Part shown: positions 43,982 to 52,863 of the stretch, in pieces
How positions within the stretch are numbered: position 1 is the first letter of the stretch
Layout: each line of letters begins with the position of its first letter
Assembly (NCBI RefSeq): GCF_009724685.1
Contig: NZ_WMEF01000004.1
Location: forward strand, 186,001-250,000
Source: Lysinibacillus cavernae
Lineage (GTDB): Bacteria > Bacillota > Bacilli > Bacillales_A > Planococcaceae
DNA: 64,000 bases
Reading direction: 5' to 3'
Made by a program: the position numbers and the translations under genes
Notes under the pieces: generated by a model
The model's input: the letters and a program-made list of their open reading frames with translations, nothing else
Database searches by the model: none
Told to the model about the DNA's origin: nothing

Positions 43982-44775
43982 CGTTGCCCCTCCATTCTTT
44001 TACTCTTACGACTTGTAACGAAATAATAACCAACTACGACTAGAACTGTGACAAAGAATACTAAACCAGAAATAGCATTAACGGTTAGTGATATTCCTGC
44101 ACGCGCCATCGAGTAGATTTCTACAGATAGTGTACTGAAGCCATTCCCAGTTACGAAGAATGTTACGGCAAAATCATCTAATGAATACGTAAGGGCAAGG
44201 AAGAAACCTGCAAAAATACCTGGCTGGATATAAGGTAAAATAACACGCATCATAATGTCCTTTTTTGTTGCCCCTAAATCTAATGCTGCATCAATTAATG
44301 ATTTATTCATTTCAAGTAGTTTTGGTAAAACCATCAACACAACAATCGGTACACTAAATGCGACATGTGCTAATAATACTGACGCAAAGCCCAACTTAAT
44401 GCCAACCATTGTAAATAAAATTAAAAAGCTTGCACCAATAATAACGTCTGGGCTGACGATTAAAACATTGTTTAAGGATAGTAAAGTATTGCGCATTTTT
44501 GAATCCTTTACTGTCACAATACCAATTGCCCCTAGTGTCCCAATAATAGTAGAAATTAAAGCAGAAAGTAATGCCACAATAACAGTATTGATTAAAATGA
44601 CAAGTAGACGTGAATCTTCAAAAACGGCTTGATAATGCTCTAAAGTAAATGACTCAAAATTATTCATGGAGCCACCACTATTGAACGAGTAAAAGATTAA
44701 ATAGAAGATTGGTGCATAGAGAACGATAAAAACAATCGTTAAATAGACTTTGGCTGATGCAGATAGTTTGTTCAT
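43978..44775 (-). CDS. potC: Polyamine ABC transporter permease PotC
   Basis: A 265-residue permease with six hydrophobic helices. The EAA loop that contacts the ATPase reads DAALDLGATKKDIMMRVILPYIQPGIFAGF. The early segment IVLYAPIFYLIFYSFNSGG and the SLDDFAVTFFVTG stretch are PotC-like. Its start overlaps potB and its end overlaps potD, each by 4 bases. Confidence 0.93.
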   Translation of the reverse strand: MNKLSASAKVYLTIVFIVLYAPIFYLIFYSFNSGGSMNNFESFTLEHYQAVFEDSRLLVILINTVIVALLSALISTIIGTLGAIGIVTVKDSKMRNTLLSLNNVLIVSPDVIIGASFLILFTMVGIKLGFASVLLAHVAFSVPIVVLMVLPKLLEMNKSLIDAALDLGATKKDIMMRVILPYIQPGIFAGFFLALTYSLDDFAVTFFVTGNGFSTLSVEIYSMARAGISLTVNAISGLVFFVTVLVVVGYYFVTSRKSKRMEGQR

Positions 44776-45584
44776 CGTACGCGACCTCCTTTATCTTTTT
44801 GTCCCGTAATTAGCATAATAATCACCATGAACAAAATTAAGAACACGGCAATAGTAGAGCCCATACCCCAATTTTGTGTCACAAGGAATTGCTGTTCAAT
44901 CGCTGTCCCAAGGGTGATGACACGGTTTCCGGCAATTAAACGTGTAATCATGAATAGAGATAAAGCAGGGATAAAGACAACCTGAATACCCGATTTAACG
45001 CCATCCATAGTCAGTGGTAAAACAACACGTCGGAAGGTTGTAAAGGCAGAAGCTCCTAAATCACGTGATGCATAAATGAGTGTTGGATTTAAACGATCTA
45101 AAGAGTTGAAAATCGGTAAAATCATAAATGGAATAAAAATATACACCGACACAAAGACAAAGCTAATATCAGTAAAGAGCATTTGCTTTGGATCGAAGCC
45201 AAATACTTCGATAAATGCATTAATCGGTCCATACAAACCAAAGATGCCGATAAATGCATATGTTTTTAACAAAAGATTAATCCATGAAGGAATAATAATC
45301 AGAAGAAGCCAAAGTTGTTTATGCTTTGTCTTCGTTAAAAAATAAGCAGTTGGGTATGAAATTAACAAAGTAAAGAATGTAATTAAAAATGCATACCAAA
45401 ACGAGCTCAATGTCATCTTTAAATAAACAGAAGTAAAGAACGCTTTATAGTTATCGAGCGTGAAATTGCCATGTAAATCGAGTAGGGAATAATACACAAT
45501 GAGTGCAATTGGCGCGATAACGAAAAAGGCAATCCAGAGCACATATGGAAATAACGCAGATTTCGACGTCTTAGTTTGCATCAT
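44772..45584 (-). CDS. potB: Polyamine ABC transporter permease PotB
   Basis: A 270-residue permease with six helices; the EAA loop reads [29 protein letters not shown]. The start lies within the end of potA. The ATG at 45584 is chosen because GGAG lies 6 bases upstream of it; the first ATG at 45596 contains that site. The overlap implies coupled translation with potA. Confidence 0.9.
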   Translation of the reverse strand: MMQTKTSKSALFPYVLWIAFFVIAPIALIVYYSLLDLHGNFTLDNYKAFFTSVYLKMTLSSFWYAFLITFFTLLISYPTAYFLTKTKHKQLWLLLIIIPSWINLLLKTYAFIGIFGLYGPINAFIEVFGFDPKQMLFTDISFVFVSVYIFIPFMILPIFNSLDRLNPTLIYASRDLGASAFTTFRRVVLPLTMDGVKSGIQVVFIPALSLFMITRLIAGNRVITLGTAIEQQFLVTQNWGMGSTIAVFLILFMVIIMLITGQKDKGGRVR

Positions 45585-46677
45585 CGTCGTCTCCATACGA
45601 TTCTAATCGTTTATCAAACTCTTCCTCTGTTTCATTTAAGCGCATTACATGAATCGCCTCTGGATCAAAGTCTAAGCCGATTTCTGTCCCTACTTCTGCT
45701 TTTTTCAATGAATGGACTAGCCACTCATTGCCATCTTTATCGTACGTAGACAATTCATAATGTACGCCTCGGAATAATTGTGTATCGACTTTTACCACTA
45801 GTTTCCCTTTATCAATGGTTGTCATTTCTAAATCTTCTGGTCGAATGACAATATCAATTTTTTCATTTGGCTTCATTCCTTGGTCGACACATTCAAAAAT
45901 CTTGCCAGCAAATTGAACCTTAAAATCTTCAATCATGACACCAGGCACAATATTGGATTCACCAATAAAGTCAGCTACAAAGCGGTTAATCGGCTCATCA
46001 TAAATATCTACTGGTGTGCCAGATTGTTGGATTTGCCCTTCACTTAAAACAAAAATTTCATCACTCATAGCAAGTGCTTCTTCTTGATCGTGTGTAACAA
46101 AGACAAATGTTTTACCAAGGCGTTGCTGTAATTCACGCAATTCATATTGCATTTCTGTACGTAGCTTTAAGTCTAGAGCTGAAAGCGGCTCATCCAGTAA
46201 AATGACTTCAGGGTCGTTGACAATGGCACGCGCAATTGCCACACGTTGACGTTGTCCACCAGACATTTCAGAAATTTCACGACTGCTGTAGCCTGCTAAA
46301 TTGACAAATTTTAATGCCTCAGCCACACGCTCCTTAATTTCATTTTCAGGTAGCTTTTTGATTCGTAATCCAAATGCGACATTTTCAAAAACATTTAAAT
46401 GTGGGAACAGCGCATAATCCTGAAAGACAGTATTGACCTGACGTTCATTGGCAGGGACTGTGTTAATTTTTTTATCGTGGAAAAATACATCTCCTGATGT
46501 TGGTTCCGTGAATCCTGCAATGATTCGTAAAATTGTAGTTTTTCCACAACCAGATGGACCAAGGAGTGTATAAAATTTGCCTTTTTCAAGCTCCAAGTTA
46601 ATATTCTTTAAGACGACGGTACCGTCACTATAAGACTTTGAAACATTTTCAAAGCGGATAATTGCATTCGTTGTCAT
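45571..46677 (-). CDS. potA: Polyamine ABC transporter ATPase PotA
   Basis: A 368-residue ATPase. Walker [16 protein letters not shown]-loop [11 protein letters not shown], signature [16 protein letters not shown], Walker [13 protein letters not shown], switch VTHDQEEAL. About 120 C-terminal residues form the regulatory TOBE domain ([21 protein letters not shown]). AAGGAGGCGC precedes the ATG, 17 bases after the regulator gene. Confidence 0.95.
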   Translation of the reverse strand: MTTNAIIRFENVSKSYSDGTVVLKNINLELEKGKFYTLLGPSGCGKTTILRIIAGFTEPTSGDVFFHDKKINTVPANERQVNTVFQDYALFPHLNVFENVAFGLRIKKLPENEIKERVAEALKFVNLAGYSSREISEMSGGQRQRVAIARAIVNDPEVILLDEPLSALDLKLRTEMQYELRELQQRLGKTFVFVTHDQEEALAMSDEIFVLSEGQIQQSGTPVDIYDEPINRFVADFIGESNIVPGVMIEDFKVQFAGKIFECVDQGMKPNEKIDIVIRPEDLEMTTIDKGKLVVKVDTQLFRGVHYELSTYDKDGNEWLVHSLKKAEVGTEIGLDFDPEAIHVMRLNETEEEFDKRLESYGDDDDAN

Positions 46678-46694
46678 TGATGCGCCTCCTTAAG

Positions 46695-47237
46695 CTATAA
46701 ATATGAATCTGTTGCAACGAGTAAAATTTTCGTTTCAGCAGCATGTGCATTAAAAATTTGGTGATTGTCTGTCGCGTCAAAATAAAGGGCATTGCCTTCA
46801 CTTGCGATATACTGTTCATTCCCTAAAACAAGACGAATACGCCCTTTGACAACATAAATAAATGTTTCTGAGAGCGATGGCTCAAATTGTTTGAATTCGC
46901 CATCTGCGGCAAGTGTTAGGAATATAGGTTCCATTTCTTTTTCATTGGATGTAGGGATCAGCCACTGGATTTCATATTTTTTTTCTTCATCTGTATAAGT
47001 AGATTGATCTTCCTCTGTATAAACAACCTTTTGTTCAGGTGATTCATCATCAAAAAATTCTTTAGGTGTTGACCCTAAAACTTCTAAAATCGAAAATAAT
47101 GTTTCAATAGAAGGTGAATTCAAATCACGTTCCAATTGGGAAATGTATCCTTTACTTAAATCTGTACGTTCTCCAAGTTCCTCTTGGGTGAGACCTTTTT
47201 TTAAACGAAGCGCTTTGATTTTTGCTCCTATTTGCAT
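46695..47237 (-). CDS. XRE-cupin regulator of the pot operon
   Basis: A 180-residue protein. Residues 1-65 are an XRE helix-turn-helix (IGAKIKALRLKKGLTQEELGERTDLSKGYISQLERDLNSPSIETLFSILEVLG). Residues about 105-178 are a small cupin (FIYVVKGRIRLVLGNEQYIASEGNALYFDATDNHQIFNAHA). This PuuR-like architecture and the position ahead of potABCD suggest a polyamine-responsive repressor (PotR). A palindrome at 47305-47320, upstream of its start, is a candidate operator. Confidence 0.9.
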   Translation of the reverse strand: MQIGAKIKALRLKKGLTQEELGERTDLSKGYISQLERDLNSPSIETLFSILEVLGSTPKEFFDDESPEQKVVYTEEDQSTYTDEEKKYEIQWLIPTSNEKEMEPIFLTLAADGEFKQFEPSLSETFIYVVKGRIRLVLGNEQYIASEGNALYFDATDNHQIFNAHAAETKILLVATDSYL

Positions 47238-47644
47238 CTTTTCCCTCCTAGAAGAAGTTTAGCAATCATAAACTTTTGAAATATGAAGTTTACTTTAACG
47301 AAACTTTTAGTTTACTAAAACCATTACAATTATACATAATAATAAAAAATTTGCAATCGTTTTTTGTGAAAAAAACAGCTACAAAATGTAAAAAAATAAG
47401 GCATAAATAATATGGAGAAAAATTTTGTATAGTGAAGAATATTTTTGTTAAAAATAGCTAATAAATAGGCTGTAGCAGGAATTCCAGTTGTGGATTTGAC
47501 GAATTTTTGTCAATCCACTTCAATCGTACAAATAGGCGGAGTTTACTTGTTTGAAAAACTACGATTACTCTGCTATCGTAGAAGACGAGTTCGCATGTGC
47601 GAATGGAATAGATAAACTACATATTAATTTCGGAGGGATTTATT
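47238..47644. other. Divergent regulatory region between the pot regulator and ykuU
   Basis: Holds the pot promoter side with the 47305-47320 palindrome, an AT-rich stretch (47330-47460), and then two hairpins on the ykuU side: GTGGATTTGAC / GTCAATCCAC (about 47488-47514, one bulge) and TTCGCA/TGCGAA near 47590. No further gene is seen. The hairpins would lie in the ykuU leader if transcription starts upstream of them. Confidence 0.55.
47305..47320. promoter_or_regulatory. Palindrome TTTTAGT-TT-ACTAAAA, candidate operator of the XRE regulator
   Basis: The 7-bp arms are perfect reverse complements around a 2-base centre, 68 bases upstream of the regulator start. Further AAACTT/AAGTTT elements lie at about 47270-47292. 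Autoregulation is inferred. Confidence 0.5.
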
Positions 47645-48187
47645 ATGGCAGAACGCATGGTAGGTAAACAAGCACCTGACTTTTCAATGGAAGCAGTACT
47701 TTCAGACAAATCATTTGGTAAAGTATCATTAGAAGATATTAAAGCACAAGACAAATGGACAGTTCTTTTCTTCTATCCAATGGACTTCACATTTGTATGT
47801 CCAACTGAAATCACTGCAATGAGCGATCGTTATGACGAGTTCGAAGACTTAGATGCAGAAGTAATCGGTGTTTCAACTGATACAATCCACACACACTTAG
47901 CATGGATTAACACAGACCGCACACAAAATGGTCTTGGAGAGTTAAAATACCCATTAGCTGCTGATACAAACCACCAAGTATCTAAAGATTATGGCGTATT
48001 AATTGAAGAAGAAGGTATCGCATTACGTGGTTTATTCATCATCAACCCAGAAGGTGAATTAAAATACCAAACAGTGTTCGATAACAACATCGGTCGTGAT
48101 GTAGATGAAACATTGCGTGTACTTCAAGCATTACAAACTGGCGGTCTTTGCCCAGCGAACTGGCGTCCAGGTCAAGCAACTCTATAA
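47645..48187 (+). CDS. ykuU: 2-Cys peroxiredoxin YkuU
   Basis: A 180-residue AhpC/TSA-type peroxiredoxin that would reduce hydroperoxides. The peroxidatic Cys52 is in FYPMDFTFVCPTE and the resolving Cys169 in GGLCPANWRPG, with the active-site Arg in the NTDR stretch region. The sequence is nearly that of B. subtilis YkuU as I remember it. GGAGGG precedes the ATG. A terminator separates it from the thioredoxin-like ykuV, the likely reducing partner. Confidence 0.93.
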   Translation: MAERMVGKQAPDFSMEAVLSDKSFGKVSLEDIKAQDKWTVLFFYPMDFTFVCPTEITAMSDRYDEFEDLDAEVIGVSTDTIHTHLAWINTDRTQNGLGELKYPLAADTNHQVSKDYGVLIEEEGIALRGLFIINPEGELKYQTVFDNNIGRDVDETLRVLQALQTGGLCPANWRPGQATL

Positions 48188-48220
48188 TCTAAATAGAGTC
48201 GAGTTATTATGGAACAAATT

Positions 48221-48255
48221 AAGAGTCCCCACGACAAGCTTGTGGGGACTTTTAA
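48221..48255 (+). terminator. Terminator after ykuU
   Basis: AGTCCCCAC and GTGGGGACT with a 9-base loop and TTTT. Confidence 0.8.
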
Positions 48256-48353
48256 CTGAATTGGCTACGTATAATTTTCGTTACCTCTGATGGTCTCGTC
48301 AATTTTTGAGACAATAACGTCGAGGGCATACTATATTTTAGAGGAGGATTTTT

Positions 48354-48809
48354 ATGAAACTTCGTGAACAAATGCCTGAACTAGTAGGCGCAACGACTTG
48401 GTTAAATGGTGAAGTAACAAAAGCGGAATTAGTAGGCGAAAAACCAACATTAATCCACTTCTGGTCAGTAAGCTGCCATTTGTGTAAAGAAGCAATGCCA
48501 GATGTCAACAATTTCCGTGATCAATATAAAGATGAACTAAACGTTGTAGCAGTACATATGCCACGTTCTGAGGAAGATACTGATTTAGACACAATTAAAG
48601 CGGTAGCAGCAGAGCATGATATTGTGCAGCCAATCTTTGTGGATAGTGAAATGAAGCTAACCGATGCTTTTGAAAACCAATATGTACCAGCATATTTTGT
48701 GTTCGATAAAGATGGCCAGTTGCGTCATATGCAAGCTGGTGGTAGTGGCATGAAGATGCTAGAAAAACGTGTAAATCGTGTGCTGGATGAGATGCGTAAC
48801 GCTGAATAA
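48354..48809 (+). CDS. ykuV: Thioredoxin-like thiol-disulfide oxidoreductase YkuV
   Basis: A 151-residue thioredoxin fold. The redox pair is Cys41 and Cys44 in FWSVSCHLCKEAMP; the cis-Pro lies in NQYVPAYFVFD. LREQMPEL and AVHMPRSEEDTD match B. subtilis YkuV closely. There is no signal peptide, so it acts in the cytoplasm, perhaps reducing YkuU. GAGGAGG precedes the start. Confidence 0.93.
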   Translation: MKLREQMPELVGATTWLNGEVTKAELVGEKPTLIHFWSVSCHLCKEAMPDVNNFRDQYKDELNVVAVHMPRSEEDTDLDTIKAVAAEHDIVQPIFVDSEMKLTDAFENQYVPAYFVFDKDGQLRHMQAGGSGMKMLEKRVNRVLDEMRNAE

Positions 48810-48822
48810 ATGAAATATGATT

Positions 48823-48852
48823 AGACGGGGATTATGGTCCTCGTCTTTTTTG
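48823..48852 (+). terminator. Terminator after ykuV
   Basis: AGACG(G)GGA and TCC(T)CGTCT with a T run. Confidence 0.75.
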
Positions 48853-48947
48853 TTGTCCTATATTGACGAATAGGCTCTTGTTTTGACAATACATATCGCA
48901 AAGAATACGCTACAATGGTGGTATAGTAGTTTTCGGAGGGATTTTTT

Positions 48948-49613
48948 ATGATGAAAAAAGAGTTTGCTGTCATAGGGCTTGGACGTTTTGGAGGAAGTAT
49001 TGTTCGTGAATTAATGAGTCAAGGCGCACAAGTAATGGCGATTGACCATTCTTCAGAGCGCGTAGACGAATTTGCTTCTATTGCTACACAAGCCGTCATT
49101 GCAGATTCAACAGATGAATCGGTACTGAATTCATTAGGTATCCGTAATTTTGAGCATGTCATTGTAGCAATTGGTGAAGATATTCAAGCGAGTATCTTAA
49201 CAACGATTATTTTAAAAGAAATTGGTGTTGAACAAATTACAGTGAAGGCTCAAAATGATTACCATGAAAAAGTGTTGCGTAAAATTGGCGCTGATTTTGT
49301 CGTCCATCCTGAGCGAGATATGGGGATTCGTATTGCCAATAATATGTTGTCGAATACAGTGCTAGATTATTTAGAGCTTTCAGATGAACACTCTATTATG
49401 GAGTTAAAGGCAAATGATGCAATCGCCGGATACTCCATTATTGATTTAGATATCCGAGCAAAATATGGCATTAACATTGTGGGCATCAAGCGTGGTGCTG
49501 ATATTATCGTATCGCCACAGGCAAGCGACAAGATTTTACTTGGTGATATTATGCTTGTAATAGGCGCTGATGTTGATATAAACCGCTTTGTTAAAAAGGC
49601 ATTGAATGGGTAA
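48948..49613 (+). CDS. ktrC: Potassium uptake regulatory subunit KtrC
   Basis: A 221-residue RCK protein. RCK_N Rossmann motif FAVIGLGRFGGSIVREL, acidic end of strand 2 (AIDHSSERV), and an RCK_C domain (about 135-219, YSIIDLDIRAKYGINIVGIKRGADIIVSP). It would form an octameric ring gating a KtrB/KtrD-type K+ channel and bind ATP/ADP; RCK_C of this family can bind c-di-AMP. No channel gene is near, as for ktrC of B. subtilis. GGAGGG sits 7 bases before the ATG. Confidence 0.92.
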   Translation: MMKKEFAVIGLGRFGGSIVRELMSQGAQVMAIDHSSERVDEFASIATQAVIADSTDESVLNSLGIRNFEHVIVAIGEDIQASILTTIILKEIGVEQITVKAQNDYHEKVLRKIGADFVVHPERDMGIRIANNMLSNTVLDYLELSDEHSIMELKANDAIAGYSIIDLDIRAKYGINIVGIKRGADIIVSPQASDKILLGDIMLVIGADVDINRFVKKALNG

Positions 49614-49619
49614 CAGGAG

Positions 49620-50099
49620 ATGACTAAACGAAGATGGAGACTTGTAATATTTGCTAGTATTTTACTAATTGGTGCTTTTACGATGCAATACCGAGAACAA
49701 AATGAAGATGAGGCAATTTCCCTTATTTTAGATCAAGCCTCAGAAATTGATACAATTGAATTGATACAGGGGGAACAATCTTTACTTCGGGCTACTGACG
49801 ATGAAGCAAAAGACTTTATTGAGAGCTATCCATTAAGTCACGTAAGGAAGCTTTCGAAAAAAGAAAGAACCATTTTTGAAGAAAAGCCCGCTTATCAAAT
49901 TGTATACAAAATGAAGGATAAGCCCCTTTATGAAGTAGAGATTTTAAAAGTTGCGATCAGTTCAGAATTAGATGAGGAATTGCAACAAATGGTTTTTAAC
50001 ATTGGTGATGAGCAATATTTAATCTATTGGGCTAAAGAGCAAAAGGCACTCGAACAATCAACCAATACACAGCATTTACTTGAACAATACGGACAATAA
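49620..50099 (+). CDS. Putative exported or membrane-anchored protein
   Basis: A 159-residue protein. N-terminal signal anchor (KRRWRLVIFASILLIGAFTM), then a soluble, acidic domain with alternating charged strands. No lipobox. It begins 6 bases after the ktrC stop and is probably co-transcribed; the ribosome-binding stretch AACAGGAG is very close to the ATG. I do not recognise the domain. A link to potassium uptake is suggested only by position. Confidence 0.65.
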   Translation: MTKRRWRLVIFASILLIGAFTMQYREQNEDEAISLILDQASEIDTIELIQGEQSLLRATDDEAKDFIESYPLSHVRKLSKKERTIFEEKPAYQIVYKMKDKPLYEVEILKVAISSELDEELQQMVFNIGDEQYLIYWAKEQKALEQSTNTQHLLEQYGQ

Positions 50100-50100
50100 T

Positions 50101-50143
50101 AAAGGTAGTGATACAGCTATTTGAGCTGGTCACTACTTTTTAT
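50101..50143 (+). terminator. Terminator after the ktrC unit
   Basis: AAAGGTAGTGAT(A)CAGCT and AGCTG(G)TCACTACTTTTT form a strong stem. It rules out the longer frame for the next gene, whose real start is 50234. Confidence 0.8.
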
Positions 50144-50233
50144 TATGATCAAGAAAAGGAATATTTGGAAAAAATGTTTGATTTCAGTATTGTGATTGGA
50201 TTAAACTTTGACATAAAGAAGGGGAGAAGAAAA

Positions 50234-50737
50234 ATGAAGTTTATTACAAGTAACTGTGTGATTGAACGATTACAACCAGAACATTTCACAGCTATTCATG
50301 TGCTCTACTCCAATGAAAAAGTTAGAACCTATCTTGGAGGGGTTCCACAAGACAGCTATATAGAGGCATCTTTTAAAGGCATGCTAGAAGCACCATTTCC
50401 GAATACATATTTCTATATATCATTAAAGACGACAGGTGAATTTATAGGACTTGTCTCGATTGATGAATACCATGATAAAGAGTTATATGAGCTTTCCTAT
50501 CAATTTTTACCTCAGTATTGGGGGAAGGGATTAGCTTTTGAAGTTCTCACTCAAGTTATTGAGGAGGGCTTGAAACACTTGAATATATCATCTATTGTGG
50601 CAGAAACACAAACAGCGAATAGTGCATCTTGTCGTTTACTTGAGAAATTAGGCATGCACAAAGTACAGGTGATAGAACGATTTGGTCATGAACAAGCCGT
50701 TTATGAATTAAACTACAATTCAAACCTATTAGAGTAG
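50234..50737 (+). CDS. GNAT acetyltransferase (RimJ/RimL type)
   Basis: A 167-residue GNAT. IERLQPEHFTAIHVLYSNEKVRTYLGG at the start, FIGLVSIDEYHDKELYELSYQFLPQYWGKGLAFEVLTQVIEEG as the central strands with the Q/RxxGxG/A acetyl-CoA loop (QYWGKGLA), and NSASCRLLEKLGM at the end. GGGGAG lies 7 bases before the ATG at 50234. Substrate unknown; it could modify a small molecule or a protein N-terminus. Confidence 0.88.
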   Translation: MKFITSNCVIERLQPEHFTAIHVLYSNEKVRTYLGGVPQDSYIEASFKGMLEAPFPNTYFYISLKTTGEFIGLVSIDEYHDKELYELSYQFLPQYWGKGLAFEVLTQVIEEGLKHLNISSIVAETQTANSASCRLLEKLGMHKVQVIERFGHEQAVYELNYNSNLLE

Positions 50738-50742
50738 AAAAT

Positions 50743-50888
50743 ATGTGAATTCCACAAAAACTAGCAATTGGTGATGAGATACGTGTTATCGCTCCAAGTA
50801 GCAGTGCGAAGGTTATATAAGCGGAGAAGATGATCAAAAAAAACATACTGGAGAAATTAGAGTTTATCGTATCATTTGGCACATGAAG
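50743..50888 (+). pseudogene. S66 peptidase N-terminal remnant
   Basis: An ATG followed directly by a stop leads into IPQKLAIGDEIRVIAPSSSA, the usual start of S66 peptidases (LxxGDxIxVIAPSS). After KVI there is a stop, then AEKMIKKNILEKLEFIVSFG, the following helix, and another stop. Three in-frame stops and no later motifs show it is dead. The intact S66 gene lies 550 bases downstream. Confidence 0.75.
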
Positions 50889-50911
50889 TCAATAAATTTT
50901 AGGTGGAGAGG

Positions 50912-51415
50912 ATGTTTAAATTGTTTATACGAGAAGCAGACCGAAATGATAGTGAACAAATTATAGCTGTTATGACAAATGCAGAGGCCTCCAATTTTAT
51001 GTTATTCGGGCCAGGAGAGCGAAATTTAGCTCCTGAGAAATTTGTAAAATATATAGATAATCTTCACCATAGTTCCCATTCAGCTTTATTCGTAGCTGAA
51101 ATAGATGAAAAGGTGGTTGCTTATTTAATTGTGCAAGGAAATGAACCATCTAGAATTGCCCATCGTGCTTATGTTGTTATCGGCATACATAGTGACTATA
51201 GAGGAAGGAAGATTGGGACGGCACTATTTAAGCACGTTGAGGATTGGGCAAAAGATAATGGTATACATCGTCTGGAGTTAACCGTTATGGAAAATAATGA
51301 AGCAGGTGTTGCTTTATATAAAAGAATGGGTTATGACATTGAGGGCACGAAGCGGGATTCCTTGTATGTAGATGGACAATATGTCAATGAATACTACATG
51401 TCAAAGCTTATATAA
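50912..51415 (+). CDS. GNAT acetyltransferase
   Basis: A GNAT of about 167 residues. IREADRNDSEQIIAVM at the start; YVVIGIHSDYRGRKIGTALFKHVEDWAKDNGIHRLELTV carries the acetyl-CoA loop (RGRKIG); NNEAGVALYKRMGYDIEGTKR and YVNEYYMSKLI complete the fold. The ATG at 50912 with GGTGGAG just ahead is preferred; a GTG at 50903 and a TTG at 50921 are in frame. It overlaps nothing but is 25 bases from the S66 peptidase gene, so likely co-transcribed. Confidence 0.85.
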   Translation: MFKLFIREADRNDSEQIIAVMTNAEASNFMLFGPGERNLAPEKFVKYIDNLHHSSHSALFVAEIDEKVVAYLIVQGNEPSRIAHRAYVVIGIHSDYRGRKIGTALFKHVEDWAKDNGIHRLELTVMENNEAGVALYKRMGYDIEGTKRDSLYVDGQYVNEYYMSKLI

Positions 51416-51440
51416 AAGTGATCGAGAAAGGAATGTATGT

Positions 51441-52421
51441 ATGACTTCACAGATAACCATCGGCATTTTTTCACCATCCTCACCAGCAACAGTTACGGCG
51501 TTGAAGCGTTATGAACGAGCAAAAGCGTTTCTAGAAGAGAAAAATTTTCATATCGTGACGGGTTCGCTTACTGGCCAATCGGATTACTATCGCTCTGGTT
51601 CACCAAAGGAACGTGCAGAAGAATTCAATGAGTTATTACACAATCCTAATGTCGATATCATTATGTCTACAATAGGGGGCACCAATGCAAATAGTATGCT
51701 GCCCTATATTGATTATGAGGCTTTCCGCCGTTATCCCAAAATTGTCGTAGGTTATTCTGATGCAACAGCCATTTTACTGGCGCTCTATGCGAAGACTGGT
51801 ATATCTACTTTTTATGGCCCAGCACTAGTACCTTCTTTTGGCGAGTTCGAACCATTAGTAAACGACACATACAAATATTTTGAGAATTATTTCTTTAACC
51901 CTCAAACAATTCCTTATGAAATCCCAATGCCTCCATACTGGTCAGATGAACCTGTTAATTGGCTAGAGAAGACAGTAGATAAAAAGGTAAAGAACAATGT
52001 ATGGCTGACAGTTCATGAAGGGATCGTTGAAGGTAGGTTAATTGGCGGAAATGCCAATGCTATGTATGGTTTTATTGGTACGCCTTATTTTCCTGAAATT
52101 GAGGAGGGAGACATTTTATTAGTAGAGGACTGCATGAAAAATGCGGCCATTGTTGAAAAGAATTTTGCTATGTTGAAATTACATGGCGTATTTAACAAAA
52201 TAAATGGCATTATTTTGGGTAAACATGAATGTTATGATGATTTAGGTACAGGCCGTCAACCGTATAATATTTTAATAGAACAACTTGATGGAATAGAGAT
52301 TCCAATATTAGCAGATGTAGATATTTGTCATACCCATCCTATGCATCCGATAGCGATAGGCAAACAAGTACGGTTAGATGCAACAGCTAAAAAGATATAC
52401 TGTATCGAAAAATGGTTGTAA
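51441..52421 (+). CDS. S66 family peptidase (MccF/LD-carboxypeptidase-like)
   Basis: A 326-residue serine peptidase. TIGIFSPSSPATV at the start; the nucleophile Ser in VGYSDATAILLAL; EGRLIGGNANAMYGFIGTPY; the Glu in ILLVEDCMKN; the His in DICHTHPMHPIAIG, giving the Ser-Glu-His set of the family. Members cleave LD-peptide bonds in murein recycling or inactivate peptide-nucleotide antibiotics such as microcin C. The sequence looks closer to the MccF branch than to LdcA. ATG at 51441 with AAAGGA 8 bases upstream. Confidence 0.88.
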   Translation: MTSQITIGIFSPSSPATVTALKRYERAKAFLEEKNFHIVTGSLTGQSDYYRSGSPKERAEEFNELLHNPNVDIIMSTIGGTNANSMLPYIDYEAFRRYPKIVVGYSDATAILLALYAKTGISTFYGPALVPSFGEFEPLVNDTYKYFENYFFNPQTIPYEIPMPPYWSDEPVNWLEKTVDKKVKNNVWLTVHEGIVEGRLIGGNANAMYGFIGTPYFPEIEEGDILLVEDCMKNAAIVEKNFAMLKLHGVFNKINGIILGKHECYDDLGTGRQPYNILIEQLDGIEIPILADVDICHTHPMHPIAIGKQVRLDATAKKIYCIEKWL

Positions 52422-52448
52422 AAATAAAGAGGGTAGTGAAACAGCAAT

Positions 52449-52683
52449 TGAACTGCGCCCCATTTTGTAGACAGTTTAATAAAAAGGGATGTAGTTGTAC
52501 TTACGCTGCAATCAGATGACTTCGGTAAGTTGCTGGAGTCATCATTTTTAATGTCCATTGCTTTCTTGTGTGGTTGTAATGATTCATGTAATCCATCATA
52601 AGTGTATGTAATTCTGCTAAACTTTCTGCTTCTTTATAATCTATTTCATCTTTTAAATGCCCAAAGAATGATTCCATCGGTAT
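52449..52683 (-). mobile_element. IS3-family element remnant (3' end of transposase plus one terminal repeat)
   Basis: On the minus strand about 60 codons read PMESFFGHLKDEIDYKEAES, then LAELHTLMMDYMNHYNHTRK and a stop at 52501. This is the end of an IS3-type DDE integrase core, with the catalytic Glu in MESFF. Outside it at 52449, TGAACTGCGCCCCATTTTG resembles an IS3-group terminal repeat. Everything upstream of the PMESFF motif (the two Asp residues and OrfA) is absent, so it cannot move. Confidence 0.8.
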
Positions 52684-52738
52684 TGTGTGAAGCAAGGTGC
52701 TAAAGCACAAAAAATTATTACTAAGACATGGACAAAGA

Positions 52739-52771
52739 CGAAAAAGCCCTGCATATAGTAGGGCTTTTTTA
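52739..52771 (-). terminator. Terminator between the IS remnant and the MFS gene
   Basis: AAAAAGCCCT and AGGGCTTTTTT with a 9-base loop; works in both directions. It lies about 90 bases past the MFS stop. Confidence 0.75.
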
Positions 52772-52863
52772 GCGTCAAGAAAGTCTGTATGCGTTTAAGA
52801 TTGTTTATAAGCTAAATTTTAATTTTCTTTTTTATCAACAACAATTATCTCGAAACGAAGTCT

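Noticed and set aside
48853..48947. c-di-AMP riboswitch upstream of ktrC
   Set aside because: The gap is under 100 bases and shows none of the conserved ydaO-type blocks.
50108..50233. N-terminal extension of the first GNAT
   Set aside because: It runs through a strong terminator, and GGGGAG sits before the ATG at 50234.
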